A stretch of DNA of 42,069 nt from the NCBI GenBank assembly GCA_964443875.1, contig CAYUET010000025.1, positions 1-42,069 on the forward strand, given 5' to 3'. Numbering within the stretch: position 1 is the stretch's first letter; each line of letters begins with the position of its first letter. The notes under the pieces are model-generated. The model was not told where the DNA came from. It did no database searches and saw only the letters and a program-made list of their open reading frames with translations. Positions 16,888 to 24,895 of this stretch are shown in pieces. Position numbers and translations under genes: made by a program. This stretch comes from CAYUET01 sp964443875 (GTDB lineage: Bacteria > Auribacterota > JAFGBW01).

Positions 16888-16971
16888 ATTAACCCCTATT
16901 TCTGAAATTCTTAACTCTGTTCATGTTCAAAATTTATCGATTGTTTACAAATGTGTAAAGAAAACTGTTTC

Positions 16972-17976
16972 CTAAGATTCAGACATCTCACTAAGCCTGA
17001 CTTTTTCCGTTGAAGGCAAAAGATAGACAATGCCTCCAATCAAAGCCAGAATAATCACAACCACCCTGAAAAGAAGGGAAACACTGATGGAATTGGCTTC
17101 ATTAATTCCCACAAAGGCAAAAAGGGCGGCATAAGCAGCCTCCCCCACCCCGATGCCTCCAATAGAAACAGGGACGGCGGAAATGGCGAAAATCACCGGC
17201 AGAAAAAGAAAAAAATATTTTAAGGGAATGGGGGGAATGGCAAGCATGGATTTCGAAATCAGCCAGCAGCAAATAATGGCCATGGATTGCAGCACAAGGG
17301 TGCATAATACTGTCAGCCAGATCGTATTCTGATATTTTTTTGTGCCGTGAAGGGTTGCAAATATTGTTTTAAGGATATTTTTAAGCCCGGCATGCCGGAT
17401 ATACTCTTTAAGAAAGGAAAAACGGTTGTAAATCCTCCTTGAAAAGAAAAGAAGAGTGACAAAGAGCAGAATCCCCAGAAGAAAAACATCCCCGATAAGG
17501 ATGGTCTGAAAACGCGGGTCTGCAAGATTAAAAAGAACAGCCCCCAGACATATGAGAATGATCATGTATGTGCCGATAAACCTGTCCAGAAAAACCATGG
17601 TAACAACCTGCGTCTTTTTTCCGGTCTGCCTGGTAAGATAATAAGAGCGGATAATATCGCCGCCTGTAGATCCCATAAGCAGCGGATTAAAAAGAAGCCC
17701 TATGTAGATATTTTTTAAAAGAGCCCAATACCCGATTTCAATGTGATTTACACGTGTCAAAAGATGGAGCCTGAAAGTTGATAAAAAAGGAATCAGCAAA
17801 TGAATCCCCATAGCCAGGGTAAAAAATTTCAAATCAATAGAAACAAAATTCTTTTTTATGTCTGATAAGAGATTCTGCTGGCCTCCAAGCTTTTGCTGAA
17901 AACCGTACAGTATCAGCAGAAACACGCTTAAGGTAAAAAAAATTTTTAAAAAGTAGAGCCAGGTATTTTTTTTCAT
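16972..17976 (-). CDS. YbhN/UPF0104-type flippase-domain membrane protein
   Basis: A 334-residue polytopic inner-membrane protein with about eight hydrophobic helices. It carries the family segments LLFNPLLMGSTGGDIIRSYYL and VSIGGIGVGEAAYAALF (LPG synthase TM / flippase-like domain). Members move or modify lipid-linked substrates. Between a sugar-nucleotide epimerase and rfbB it may help translocate a glycolipid. Start: ATG 17976 overlaps the epimerase TGA (ATGA), with GGAG five bases upstream; a GTG at 17982 is too close to that site. There is no MprF catalytic domain, so lysyl-PG synthesis is unlikely. Confidence 0.8.
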   Translation of the reverse strand: MKKNTWLYFLKIFFTLSVFLLILYGFQQKLGGQQNLLSDIKKNFVSIDLKFFTLAMGIHLLIPFLSTFRLHLLTRVNHIEIGYWALLKNIYIGLLFNPLLMGSTGGDIIRSYYLTRQTGKKTQVVTMVFLDRFIGTYMIILICLGAVLFNLADPRFQTILIGDVFLLGILLFVTLLFFSRRIYNRFSFLKEYIRHAGLKNILKTIFATLHGTKKYQNTIWLTVLCTLVLQSMAIICCWLISKSMLAIPPIPLKYFFLFLPVIFAISAVPVSIGGIGVGEAAYAALFAFVGINEANSISVSLLFRVVVIILALIGGIVYLLPSTEKVRLSEMSES

Positions 17977-18896
17977 GCACACTCCATAAAATAATTATAC
18001 ATCTCCCGGAGGACCTCCTGCAGGGACTCCCGGGGTTCCCAGCCCAGATCTCTCAACTTTCCTGTATTAATCCTCATCACTTGAGCCTCTGAGGGCCTTA
18101 TCCGTTTGGGATCGACTTCCATTGTAAAGGGCACTGGACATATTATTTTAAGGTAGTCAAAAATGGTTTCAAGAGAGATGGAATCAAAGGAAGCCACATT
18201 GTAGGTTTCCCCCCTTATTCCCTTCTGCATCAGCAGTTCATAGGCAGAAAGAACATCCCTGATTCCTAGAAAATTCCGGATCACCTTTAAATTCCCGACA
18301 TAAATGACCGGAGGAACCTTCCCTTTGGCAATCAAAGCCGCCTGTTTACAAAAACTGGGAATCGCATAGCGGTCACTTTGTCCGGGCCCGATAATATTAA
18401 AAGGACGGGCAATGATGCAGGAAGAATAAAAATTCCGTATCATCTGCTCCCCAAAGACCTTACTCAGGGCATAAGGATTACAGGGCGCCGTGTTCTGATT
18501 TTCACTGATCTCTGCTAAATCCCTGAATTTTCCATAAACCTCTCCGGAGGAAATAAAGACCAATTTGGGGGAACAGGCTTTTTTCTTCAAAACTTCCAGC
18601 AGACAGGCCGTACCGATCGTGTTGATGTGATAGGTTAAAACAGGATTATCCCATGAACTCTGAACAGAGGCCTGCGCCGCAAGATGAAAAACGCCATCAA
18701 GATCAAGCGTCCCTATCTGATCCTTAAGGGCGCACAGGTCGGTTAAATCAGATTTTAAACAGCGGATGCCGGGATGCCGTTTCGTCCCCTGAGTCCAGTG
18801 GCAATCCAGCGAATAAATTTCATTTCCTTTTCCGGCAAGAAAATCAGCCAATCGGCTTCCGACAAAACCTGATCCGCCTGTGATAAGAAATTTCAA
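17973..18896 (-). CDS. NAD(P)-dependent sugar-nucleotide epimerase/dehydratase (GMD/RMD-like)
   Basis: A 307-residue extended SDR protein. GGSGFVGSRLADFL binds the dinucleotide, FHLAAQASVQSSWDNP and the YALSK active-site Tyr/Lys are present, and the ISSGEVYGK segment keeps Ser and Glu. The shortness (about 300 rather than about 350) and SSGEVYG resemble GDP-6-deoxy-D-mannose reductase more than GDP-mannose dehydratase, but the call between them is not firm. Start: TTG at 18896 with AAGG seven bases upstream; no ATG is available near the Rossmann strand. It is coupled by ATGA to the flippase-domain gene. It probably supplies a 6-deoxyhexose for surface glycan. Confidence 0.75.
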   Translation of the reverse strand: MKFLITGGSGFVGSRLADFLAGKGNEIYSLDCHWTQGTKRHPGIRCLKSDLTDLCALKDQIGTLDLDGVFHLAAQASVQSSWDNPVLTYHINTIGTACLLEVLKKKACSPKLVFISSGEVYGKFRDLAEISENQNTAPCNPYALSKVFGEQMIRNFYSSCIIARPFNIIGPGQSDRYAIPSFCKQAALIAKGKVPPVIYVGNLKVIRNFLGIRDVLSAYELLMQKGIRGETYNVASFDSISLETIFDYLKIICPVPFTMEVDPKRIRPSEAQVMRINTGKLRDLGWEPRESLQEVLREMYNYFMECA

Positions 18897-18926
18897 TGAT
18901 AAACCTTGTGGGGTGTGCTCTTGGAA

Positions 18927-19946
18927 TTAAAAATTGACGATGATTTCGCCGCGGATTTCAAAGGTCTTATTTTCTTCACTCTGATTGGCATAGGCCTCGC
19001 CCGGAGCAAAAACGCCTGCGAAAAGCTCGCTTCTTAAAGAATCCGTATAGGCAATCACTGTCTTTAAATTAAGCTCATGACCTAAATCACGGCTTTCCCC
19101 ATTGGTATAGGGAAGGTCTAAGGCATGAGAATTTGAAGAATAGGACTGAACCTGAAGATTACTCTGCACATAACGATAGTAGTCAAGGCTCATGAACATG
19201 TTCTTGGAGGGAATGCAGGCCAGAGAAACATTCATAATATCCACATTCGTATGATCCGGATTATAGATATCTCCGCCCACTTTATCATAGGAAACAAAAT
19301 TAGCCTCATTCAAAGTCTCCCCTGCATGCTCAAAACCAACGGTTATCGACGGTGTGTAAGGTAATTTTTCCGCTGTGTATATTCCTTTCAAACCCGCAAT
19401 AATGGCGGGCGAAGAGACAACCGTAGAGGCCAGCATTTCCTCATAGGAAATTTTCCCCTCCAGGTTCACCGCATTACAGGAAACCTTCGCACGAATTCCT
19501 GTTCCCATGGCAGAGGCTTCTCCATTGATTTTTTTGGAGGATTGAACATAAGGTTCCACAGACACATTCGAATACGTATATTTTCTGCTGATATCACACC
19601 AGGAAATGCCGTCCTTAAATGATTTCCCTTTTTCCAGAGCCTGGTTATTCCTGTCAAATTCATAGGTTAAAAAGGATTGCTTCATCGTCAATTGAAGCGC
19701 ATAAGGTAAACCCGACAACGTGGTTATAACGGAAAGGTCACGATTTAAAGTCATGGGCGTGACCTCAAACTGAAAAAGCCCTGACCTATTATCAGACAAT
19801 AATTTAGGATTTAAAGTTTCTTCGGTGATGACGCAGGAAATATTCTTTTCAGCAACCCTGTCTTCAGAGATTTTACCGGCATCAATCAAGGCCCAGGCTG
19901 AAAACTGTAAAGTCCATAAATATATCAAAAATAAATTCTTTTTCAT
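18927..19946 (-). CDS. Predicted outer-membrane beta-barrel protein
   Basis: A 339-residue protein with a signal peptide MKKNLFLIYLWTLQFSAWA (cleavage near residue 19). The rest alternates polar and hydrophobic residues, as in porin-like strands, and ends in a terminal Phe (IRGEIIVNF), the usual barrel-insertion signal. The repeated pattern of about 10-residue strands with short turns suggests a mid-sized barrel. I recognise no family. It has its own strong promoter upstream, and the sugar-nucleotide genes follow on the same strand after 30 bases, so it may lead that operon. A role in surface glycan export or anchoring is only a guess. Confidence 0.65.
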   Translation of the reverse strand: MKKNLFLIYLWTLQFSAWALIDAGKISEDRVAEKNISCVITEETLNPKLLSDNRSGLFQFEVTPMTLNRDLSVITTLSGLPYALQLTMKQSFLTYEFDRNNQALEKGKSFKDGISWCDISRKYTYSNVSVEPYVQSSKKINGEASAMGTGIRAKVSCNAVNLEGKISYEEMLASTVVSSPAIIAGLKGIYTAEKLPYTPSITVGFEHAGETLNEANFVSYDKVGGDIYNPDHTNVDIMNVSLACIPSKNMFMSLDYYRYVQSNLQVQSYSSNSHALDLPYTNGESRDLGHELNLKTVIAYTDSLRSELFAGVFAPGEAYANQSEENKTFEIRGEIIVNF

Positions 19947-19990
19947 TATCCTACCCTTTTTTAAATATAAAAAGAGAACATTGACATAAA

Positions 19991-20019
19991 ATGATACAAC
20001 TAATCAATCATTCTGTCAA
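19991..20019 (-). promoter_or_regulatory. Sigma-70 promoter for the outer-membrane protein gene
   Basis: Read on the minus strand, TTGACA (20014-20019), a 17-base spacer and TATCAT (19991-19996). A near-consensus promoter 45 bases upstream of the ATG at 19946. Confidence 0.7.
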
Positions 20020-20149
20020 CGTCGATTTATAAAACATTTTTTTACAAATTTTTAACAAAAAAATAATATAAAGATATTCTCTTTTGTCCTAACTCATTCC
20101 TTTTTAAAAAATAATCATCCTTGATTTCTCAAGCCGGCCCTCACAAAAC

Positions 20150-21310
20150 TCAGGCCGATTGATTTTCTTCTGCGATAAATTCAGCCATCCGGTTCAGAGC
20201 TAACTCCAGTTTTTGAATGGAGGATGCATAGGAAATACGGATATGCCGATCCAAACCAAAAGCTGCACCAGGCACAACAGCAACCCTTTTCTTTTTCAAA
20301 AGGCCGTTTGCAAATTCAGTCCCCGATTTAAATGCTGAAGGGATTTCCGGAAAAGCATAAAAGGCGCCCCCGGGCTTATGACATTTCAAACCAATCTCAT
20401 TAAGACGCTTGACAACAAAATTACGGCGTCGCTGATATTCAATCTTCATCTCCTGGACAGATTCTTCGCCATGACGCAACGCTTCTATCGCGGCAAATTG
20501 ACCCATAATCGGAACGCACATGATGGTATACTGATGAATCTTGGTCATTGCGGAGATCAGGTTGGAAGGCCCGCATGCATACCCCACTCTCCAGCCGGTC
20601 ATGGCAAAGCCTTTTGAAAAACCGTTAAGATGAAGCACCCTGTCTTTAAAACCTTCAAAACCGCTCAGCGAGACATGCCCGTGATCAAAAGAAAGATGAT
20701 GATAAATTTCATCACTGAACACAAAAATATTCAATTGTTCAAAAACATCGGCGAGGGCTTTTAATTCTTCACGGTTATAGGTTGTCCCGGTGGGATTACA
20801 CGGATAATTAAAAATAATAGCCCTGGTCCGGGAAGTCGCTTCAGTCCGAATGAGATCAGGGGTAAGCTTAAATCCGTTTTCTTTTGAAGTAAAAACAGAT
20901 TTTGGAATTCCGCCCGCCAGGGTGATCAAAGGTCGGTAAGCGACATAAGAAGGCTCAACCACCAGAACCTCATCTCCGGGCATAATCATTGCCCTTAAAG
21001 CCAGATCAACAGCTTCAGAGACCCCGACGGTAAGCAGAATCTCTTTTTCGGGATCGTAACTCGCGCCATAAAGCTTCTCCGTATAAAGGGCCAGTTCTCT
21101 TCTTAATTCAAGAAGTCCTGAATTCGAGGTATAGGTCGTAAATCCGCTTTCGATTTTCTGAATGGCATAATCGGAAATATGCCAGGGAGTTGTAAAATCG
21201 GGCTCCCCAACCCCCAAAGACACAACATCCTCCATGGTAAGCACCAGGTCAAAAAAGGCCCGGATCCCGGAAGGAGGTAAAGCGTCTACTACTGGAGAAA
21301 TTTTGACCAT
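20150..21310 (-). CDS. Class I/II pyridoxal-phosphate aminotransferase
   Basis: A 386-residue fold-type I aminotransferase of the aspartate/alanine (AAT-I-gamma) type; cytoplasmic. GVGEPDFTTP binds substrate, YPCNPTGT and SDEIYHHL bind PLP, and LNGFSKGFAMTGWRVGY holds the Schiff-base Lys. RISYASS carries the substrate-carboxylate Arg. It starts three bases after the stop of an Lrp/AsnC regulator, an arrangement often seen with amino-acid responsive control. Aspartate or alanine transamination is likely, but substrate specificity cannot be decided from these motifs. It is not next to a biosynthetic pathway. Confidence 0.9.
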   Translation of the reverse strand: MVKISPVVDALPPSGIRAFFDLVLTMEDVVSLGVGEPDFTTPWHISDYAIQKIESGFTTYTSNSGLLELRRELALYTEKLYGASYDPEKEILLTVGVSEAVDLALRAMIMPGDEVLVVEPSYVAYRPLITLAGGIPKSVFTSKENGFKLTPDLIRTEATSRTRAIIFNYPCNPTGTTYNREELKALADVFEQLNIFVFSDEIYHHLSFDHGHVSLSGFEGFKDRVLHLNGFSKGFAMTGWRVGYACGPSNLISAMTKIHQYTIMCVPIMGQFAAIEALRHGEESVQEMKIEYQRRRNFVVKRLNEIGLKCHKPGGAFYAFPEIPSAFKSGTEFANGLLKKKRVAVVPGAAFGLDRHIRISYASSIQKLELALNRMAEFIAEENQSA

Positions 21311-21313
21311 AGA

Positions 21314-21796
21314 CTACGGCATGATGGCAAGGCGCTCGTCCTTGTCCTGAGCATGGAGGATATCCCCGCCCTCTTTATATTTTTTTAAAATAAAATGAGT
21401 CACCGTGCTTTGAACATTTTCAAGCTGTGATAATTTCTGGGAAACAAAATTTGAAATCGTATGAATATTCTGCCCGGTTACTTCAATCAGAAGATCATAG
21501 GAACCGGATAAGAGCATGCAGGAGACAACCTCGGGAAAACGGTAAATTTTCTCGGCAATTCCGTCAAATCCCTTATCTTTCTGAGGCCTGACCTTTACTT
21601 CAATCAGCGCATGCGTCTGTTCATCCAACCCTGCAATGTCATGATTAATGATCGCCCTGTAGCCGACAATCGCCCCTTTTTTTTCATGTTCAGAAATTTT
21701 TACCTTTACCGCTTCCACAGACATATCAAGCTGTGCAGCAATTGTCTCAGCGCTTTGCCTGCCGTTTTTTGCCAGAATTTTCAATATCTCATCCAT
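21314..21796 (-). CDS. Lrp/AsnC family transcriptional regulator
   Basis: A 160-residue regulator. An N-terminal winged helix-turn-helix (about 1-55: NGRQSAETIAAQLDMSVEAVKVKISEHEKKGAIVGY) is followed by a RAM/AsnC ligand domain (HALIEVKVRP...VVSCMLLSGSYDLLIEVTGQNIHTISNFV). Such proteins form dimers or octamers that sense amino acids. AAGGAT precedes the ATG. It is co-transcribed with the aminotransferase three bases downstream and divergent from rpsB, whose promoter region it shares (216 bases). Autoregulation and control of the aminotransferase are expected. Confidence 0.92.
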   Translation of the reverse strand: MDEILKILAKNGRQSAETIAAQLDMSVEAVKVKISEHEKKGAIVGYRAIINHDIAGLDEQTHALIEVKVRPQKDKGFDGIAEKIYRFPEVVSCMLLSGSYDLLIEVTGQNIHTISNFVSQKLSQLENVQSTVTHFILKKYKEGGDILHAQDKDERLAIMP

Positions 21797-21825
21797 AAGG
21801 CATCCTTGCTTTTATTAAGAAAGCT

Positions 21826-21856
21826 TTGACATTTATATAAATAACTGAAATATATT
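21826..21856 (+). promoter_or_regulatory. Candidate promoter for rpsB-tsf
   Basis: TTGACA at 21826-21831 and TATATT at 21851-21856, with a rather long 19-base spacer, in the region between the Lrp gene and rpsB. It would leave a leader of roughly 150 bases, long enough for S2 autoregulation, although I do not see a clear S2-binding structure. Confidence 0.35.
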
Positions 21857-22012
21857 AAACACTTCGTAAAAACCATTCAAGATAAAAAATTTTAAAATAA
21901 TACTTGCCTTTATCCGAAATTTTGGCAGTATTCATCGGCTTATTTTCGTTATATTTTATCTTTATAAAAAAAATGCAGTTATGGGAGTTAATTGAAGGAG
22001 AAATTTACCGCT

Positions 22013-22882
22013 ATGTCAACCGCAATGATTAAAGAACTACTTGAAGCCGGTGCTCATTTTGGCCACCAGTCCCACAAATGGAATCCAAAAATGAGAGAAT
22101 TTATTTTTGATAAAAGAAATGGCGTGCATATCATCAATCTTGAAAAAACCGCCGTTCTCTTGGAGGAAGCCTGCGCATTTGTGACAAATATTGTGTCCAG
22201 GGGCAGCAAGATCCTTTTTGTAGGCACTAAAATCCAGGCCAAGGATGTGATCCAGAAGATCGCAGAAGAACTGGAAATGCCTTATGTTTCTGAACGCTGG
22301 CTCGGCGGAATGCTTACCAATTTAAAAACCATCCGTCAAAGCGTTGAAAAGATGAATAAATACACGAAACAGGAAACTGACGGCGTGTGGAATGAACTGA
22401 CCAAAAAAGAGCAGTCCCTTCTTCAGAAAGAAAAATTAAAACTCTGCAAATACTTAAGTGGCGTAAAAGACATGCGTTCGGCTCCGGATGCCATTCTGAT
22501 TGTGGATCCTGATAACGAAGATATCGCAGTCAATGAAGCCAGACGCCTGAATATCCCCATTATTGCCATTCTGGATACCAACTGTGATCCGGATAAAATC
22601 AATTACTGCGTTCCTTCCAATGACGATTCCATCAAATCCAATTCCTACATCCTTGGAAAAATCAGGGATGCCGCTAAAAAAGGTATGGAAGTGTGGATTC
22701 AGAATGAACAGATAAGAAAAGCAAGAGAAGAAGAAGAAAAGAAGGCCGCCGAGGCCAAAAAAGAAGAACAGAGAAAAAAGGCTGCGGATGCCAAAAAAGC
22801 CAAGGAAACAGCTGAAGCTGAGCAAAAAGCCAAAGCGGATGCCATCATTGCTGATCTTGAAAAACTTGAAAAACAAAAATAA
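22013..22882 (+). CDS. rpsB: 30S ribosomal protein S2
   Basis: A 289-residue S2. MIKELLEAGAHFGHQSHKWNPKM, IINLEKTAVLLEEA, VGTKIQAKDVIQ, SERWLGGMLTNLKTI and PDAILIVDPDNEDIAVNEA are unmistakable. Residues about 230-289 form a Lys/Glu/Ala-rich, probably helical C-terminal extension beyond the usual end. Start: AAGGAG at 21995-22000 lies 12 bases before ATG 22013; an upstream TTG at 21992 would place this site within the gene. It is followed by tsf after 18 bases, the standard bacterial order. Confidence 0.97.
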   Translation: MSTAMIKELLEAGAHFGHQSHKWNPKMREFIFDKRNGVHIINLEKTAVLLEEACAFVTNIVSRGSKILFVGTKIQAKDVIQKIAEELEMPYVSERWLGGMLTNLKTIRQSVEKMNKYTKQETDGVWNELTKKEQSLLQKEKLKLCKYLSGVKDMRSAPDAILIVDPDNEDIAVNEARRLNIPIIAILDTNCDPDKINYCVPSNDDSIKSNSYILGKIRDAAKKGMEVWIQNEQIRKAREEEEKKAAEAKKEEQRKKAADAKKAKETAEAEQKAKADAIIADLEKLEKQK

Positions 22883-22900
22883 AAAATAGGGTTTATAGAT

Positions 22901-23488
22901 ATGATTACTGCTGAACAAGTCAAAGACCTTCGTGATAAAACCGGTGTTCCCATGATGGACTGCAAGCGTGCTCTTGAAGAATCCAACGGGGATACTGAAA
23001 AAGCCGTTGAAATTCTCCGTAAAAAAGGGGCTGCAAAGGCTGCAGCCAAGGCAACACGCGTTGCAAAAGAAGGATACATCGGCTCCTACATTCATTCCAA
23101 CGGAAAAATCGGAGTGATGATTGAAATAAACTGTGAAACCGATTTCGTTGCCAAAAACCAGTCCTTCCGCGATTTTTGCAAAGACATTGCCATGCATATC
23201 GCCGCAACGAATCCTCCCTATCTTAAAAGAGAAGAGGTTCCTGCAGAAGTCCTTGAAAAAGAAAAAGAGATTCACAGGGAACAGATTAAAGACAAACCTG
23301 AAAACATGCAGGAAAAAATCATTTCCGGAAAAATGGAAAAATATTTCAGCGATGTCTGCCTCATGGAGCAGCTTTTTGTTAAAGACGATAAAATGACCAT
23401 TAAAGATCTCATTAATCACAAGATCACCGAAATCGGTGAAAATCTTGTCATTAAACGTTTTACCCGCATGGAAGTGGGCGTACAGTAA
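22901..23488 (+). CDS. tsf: Elongation factor Ts (short form)
   Basis: A 195-residue nucleotide-exchange factor for EF-Tu. The N-terminal UBA-like domain (MITAEQVKDLRDKTGVPMMDCKRAL) and the TDFVAKN motif (80-86) that contacts EF-Tu are intact. At this length it resembles the short Thermus-type EF-Ts with one core half rather than the roughly 280-residue Escherichia form. It ends with VIKRFTRMEVGVQ. It lies 18 bases after rpsB, and a candidate terminator follows. Confidence 0.96.
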   Translation: MITAEQVKDLRDKTGVPMMDCKRALEESNGDTEKAVEILRKKGAAKAAAKATRVAKEGYIGSYIHSNGKIGVMIEINCETDFVAKNQSFRDFCKDIAMHIAATNPPYLKREEVPAEVLEKEKEIHREQIKDKPENMQEKIISGKMEKYFSDVCLMEQLFVKDDKMTIKDLINHKITEIGENLVIKRFTRMEVGVQ

Positions 23489-23504
23489 AAGAAAGTCAGT
23501 TTTT

Positions 23505-23566
23505 AATCCCCCTTTGCAGCGCTTTTATCCACAGGGATGATGAATGGCCGTCTTGGGGGATTTTTT
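23505..23566 (+). terminator. Candidate intrinsic terminator after tsf
   Basis: AATCCCCC (23505-23512) pairs with GGGGGATT (23555-23562), followed by TTTT. The 8-bp stem is GC-rich but the loop is long (42 bases) and contains a small ATCC/GGAT inner pairing, so it may be partial or attenuating rather than a full stop before pyrH. Confidence 0.5.
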
Positions 23567-23631
23567 ATGCCTGGAAGAAATTCCGGTTAATTTAAGCCGT
23601 ATATTTTTCAACTTAAGAAAGGATTTCATTT

Positions 23632-24354
23632 ATGTCTTCCAACCCGCAGCTGAAATATAAACGTATTTTATTAAAAATCAGCGGTGAGGCTTTACAGGGA
23701 AAAGCGGGATACGGAATCGATATCAATGTCGTCACCTCAATAGCTCTTGAAATCAAAGCGGTTCATGACTTAGGGGTTGAAATGGCTGTGGTTGTGGGCG
23801 GAGGGAATATTTTCAGGGGAATCAACGCGCCTGAGGCCATTCACAGGGTAACCGGCGATCAGATGGGTATGCTGGCCACGATCATCAATGCCATGGCCAT
23901 GCAGAATATTCTTGAAAATTTAGGCGTACCTACCCGGGTACAGGCTGCCATTGAAATGTCTAAAATCGCGGAACCTTTTATACGCCGCAGAGCCATGCGG
24001 CATCTTGAAAAAAAGCGCGTGGTGATCTTTGGCGGAGGAACCGGAAACCCTTTCTTTACTACAGACACCACAGCGGCTTTAAGAGCCAGTGAAATCAATG
24101 CGGATGTCGTTATGAAAGCCACCATGGTCGACGGAATCTACGATAAAGACCCGAAAAAATCTTCGGATGCCGTACTTTATCAGAACCTGACCTATATGGA
24201 TGTCATTTCGAAAAAGCTGAAGGTCATGGATCTGACAGCGGTTTCTTTATGCATGGAAAATAAGATGCCTATTCTTGTCTTCAATCTGAATACTCGCGGA
24301 AATATCCAGAAGGCCGTCAATGGCGACCCTATCGGAACACTTGTTACCTTATAA
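23632..24354 (+). CDS. pyrH: UMP kinase
   Basis: A 240-residue hexameric amino-acid-kinase-fold enzyme that phosphorylates UMP to UDP. YKRILLKISGEAL, VVVGGGNIFRG, GDQMGMLATIINAMAMQ, FGGGTGNPFFTTDTTAALRA and DGIYDKDPKK are family motifs for ATP and UMP binding. AAAGGA precedes the ATG. It follows rpsB-tsf as in most bacteria, but frr, which often follows, is replaced here by an exported repeat protein. Confidence 0.97.
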   Translation: MSSNPQLKYKRILLKISGEALQGKAGYGIDINVVTSIALEIKAVHDLGVEMAVVVGGGNIFRGINAPEAIHRVTGDQMGMLATIINAMAMQNILENLGVPTRVQAAIEMSKIAEPFIRRRAMRHLEKKRVVIFGGGTGNPFFTTDTTAALRASEINADVVMKATMVDGIYDKDPKKSSDAVLYQNLTYMDVISKKLKVMDLTAVSLCMENKMPILVFNLNTRGNIQKAVNGDPIGTLVTL

Positions 24355-24366
24355 GGAGATTTCTTT

Positions 24367-24861
24367 ATGAAGAAATTCTCTTTATTTCTTCTCGCAATTC
24401 TTTCTCCCCTGTTAACATCATGGGCCATGGATGTTCAAAAAACAAGGGAGACCTATCCCAGCGGAAAAATCAAGGCCGTTTATTCTTTTTATGTACAGGA
24501 CGGAAAAATGATTCCGCATGGAAAATATAAGGAATACTTTACCCAGGGAGATCTGTTAAAGAAAATCCGGTACAAACACGGTCTATTAGAGGGAAAAGCA
24601 ACAGAATATTCTTCCAGGGGTTATAAAAAATGGAAGGGAAAGTACAAAAAGGGAATTAAAGTCGGAAAATGGCTTCTCTGGGACGAAAACGGCCATAAAA
24701 AAATCAAGGGCTATTTTGATAAAAAAGGATATTTAAAAAAAATAATCCGCTATCATTCAAACGGGAAGAAAAAAAGCATCGAATTCTTTAAGGCCGGCAA
24801 AGCTTACCATGAAAAAAAATGGGATATAAACGGTAAACTCCTGACTAAAAAATACTATTAA
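24367..24861 (+). CDS. Exported YwqK/MORN-like repeat protein
   Basis: A 164-residue protein with signal peptide MKKFSLFLLAILSPLLTSWA and then about five short repeats of the form YxxGxxxGxWxxYxxxGxxK (GKYKEYFTQGDLLKKIRYKHG, GKWLLWDENGHKKIKGYF, SNGKKKSIEFFKAGK), typical of MORN_2/YwqK proteins. Members annotated as antitoxin often have no demonstrated antitoxin role. It is extremely Lys-rich and basic. AAGGAG precedes the ATG, 12 bases after pyrH, so it is probably co-transcribed with it. I infer a periplasmic or surface location; the function is unknown. Confidence 0.75.
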   Translation: MKKFSLFLLAILSPLLTSWAMDVQKTRETYPSGKIKAVYSFYVQDGKMIPHGKYKEYFTQGDLLKKIRYKHGLLEGKATEYSSRGYKKWKGKYKKGIKVGKWLLWDENGHKKIKGYFDKKGYLKKIIRYHSNGKKKSIEFFKAGKAYHEKKWDINGKLLTKKYY

Positions 24862-24895
24862 TCTGAGTATTCGCCGCTTGCATGCAAAATTCGGG

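Noticed and set aside
16940..16971. TTTACA/TGTAAA small hairpin between the flippase-domain gene and rfbB as terminator
   Set aside because: The stem is AT-only apart from one pair and has no T-run on the minus strand, so rfbB is more likely read through from upstream.
22454..23419. 321-codon antisense frame across rpsB and tsf
   Set aside because: It is the mirror of Lys/Glu-rich coding sequence and its product is mostly Phe, Ile and Cys. Both sense genes are unmistakable.
23525..23533. Perfect DnaA box TTATCCACA after tsf
   Set aside because: A single box with no cluster and no dnaA or dnaN nearby, sitting inside the loop of the tsf terminator candidate. Not an origin.
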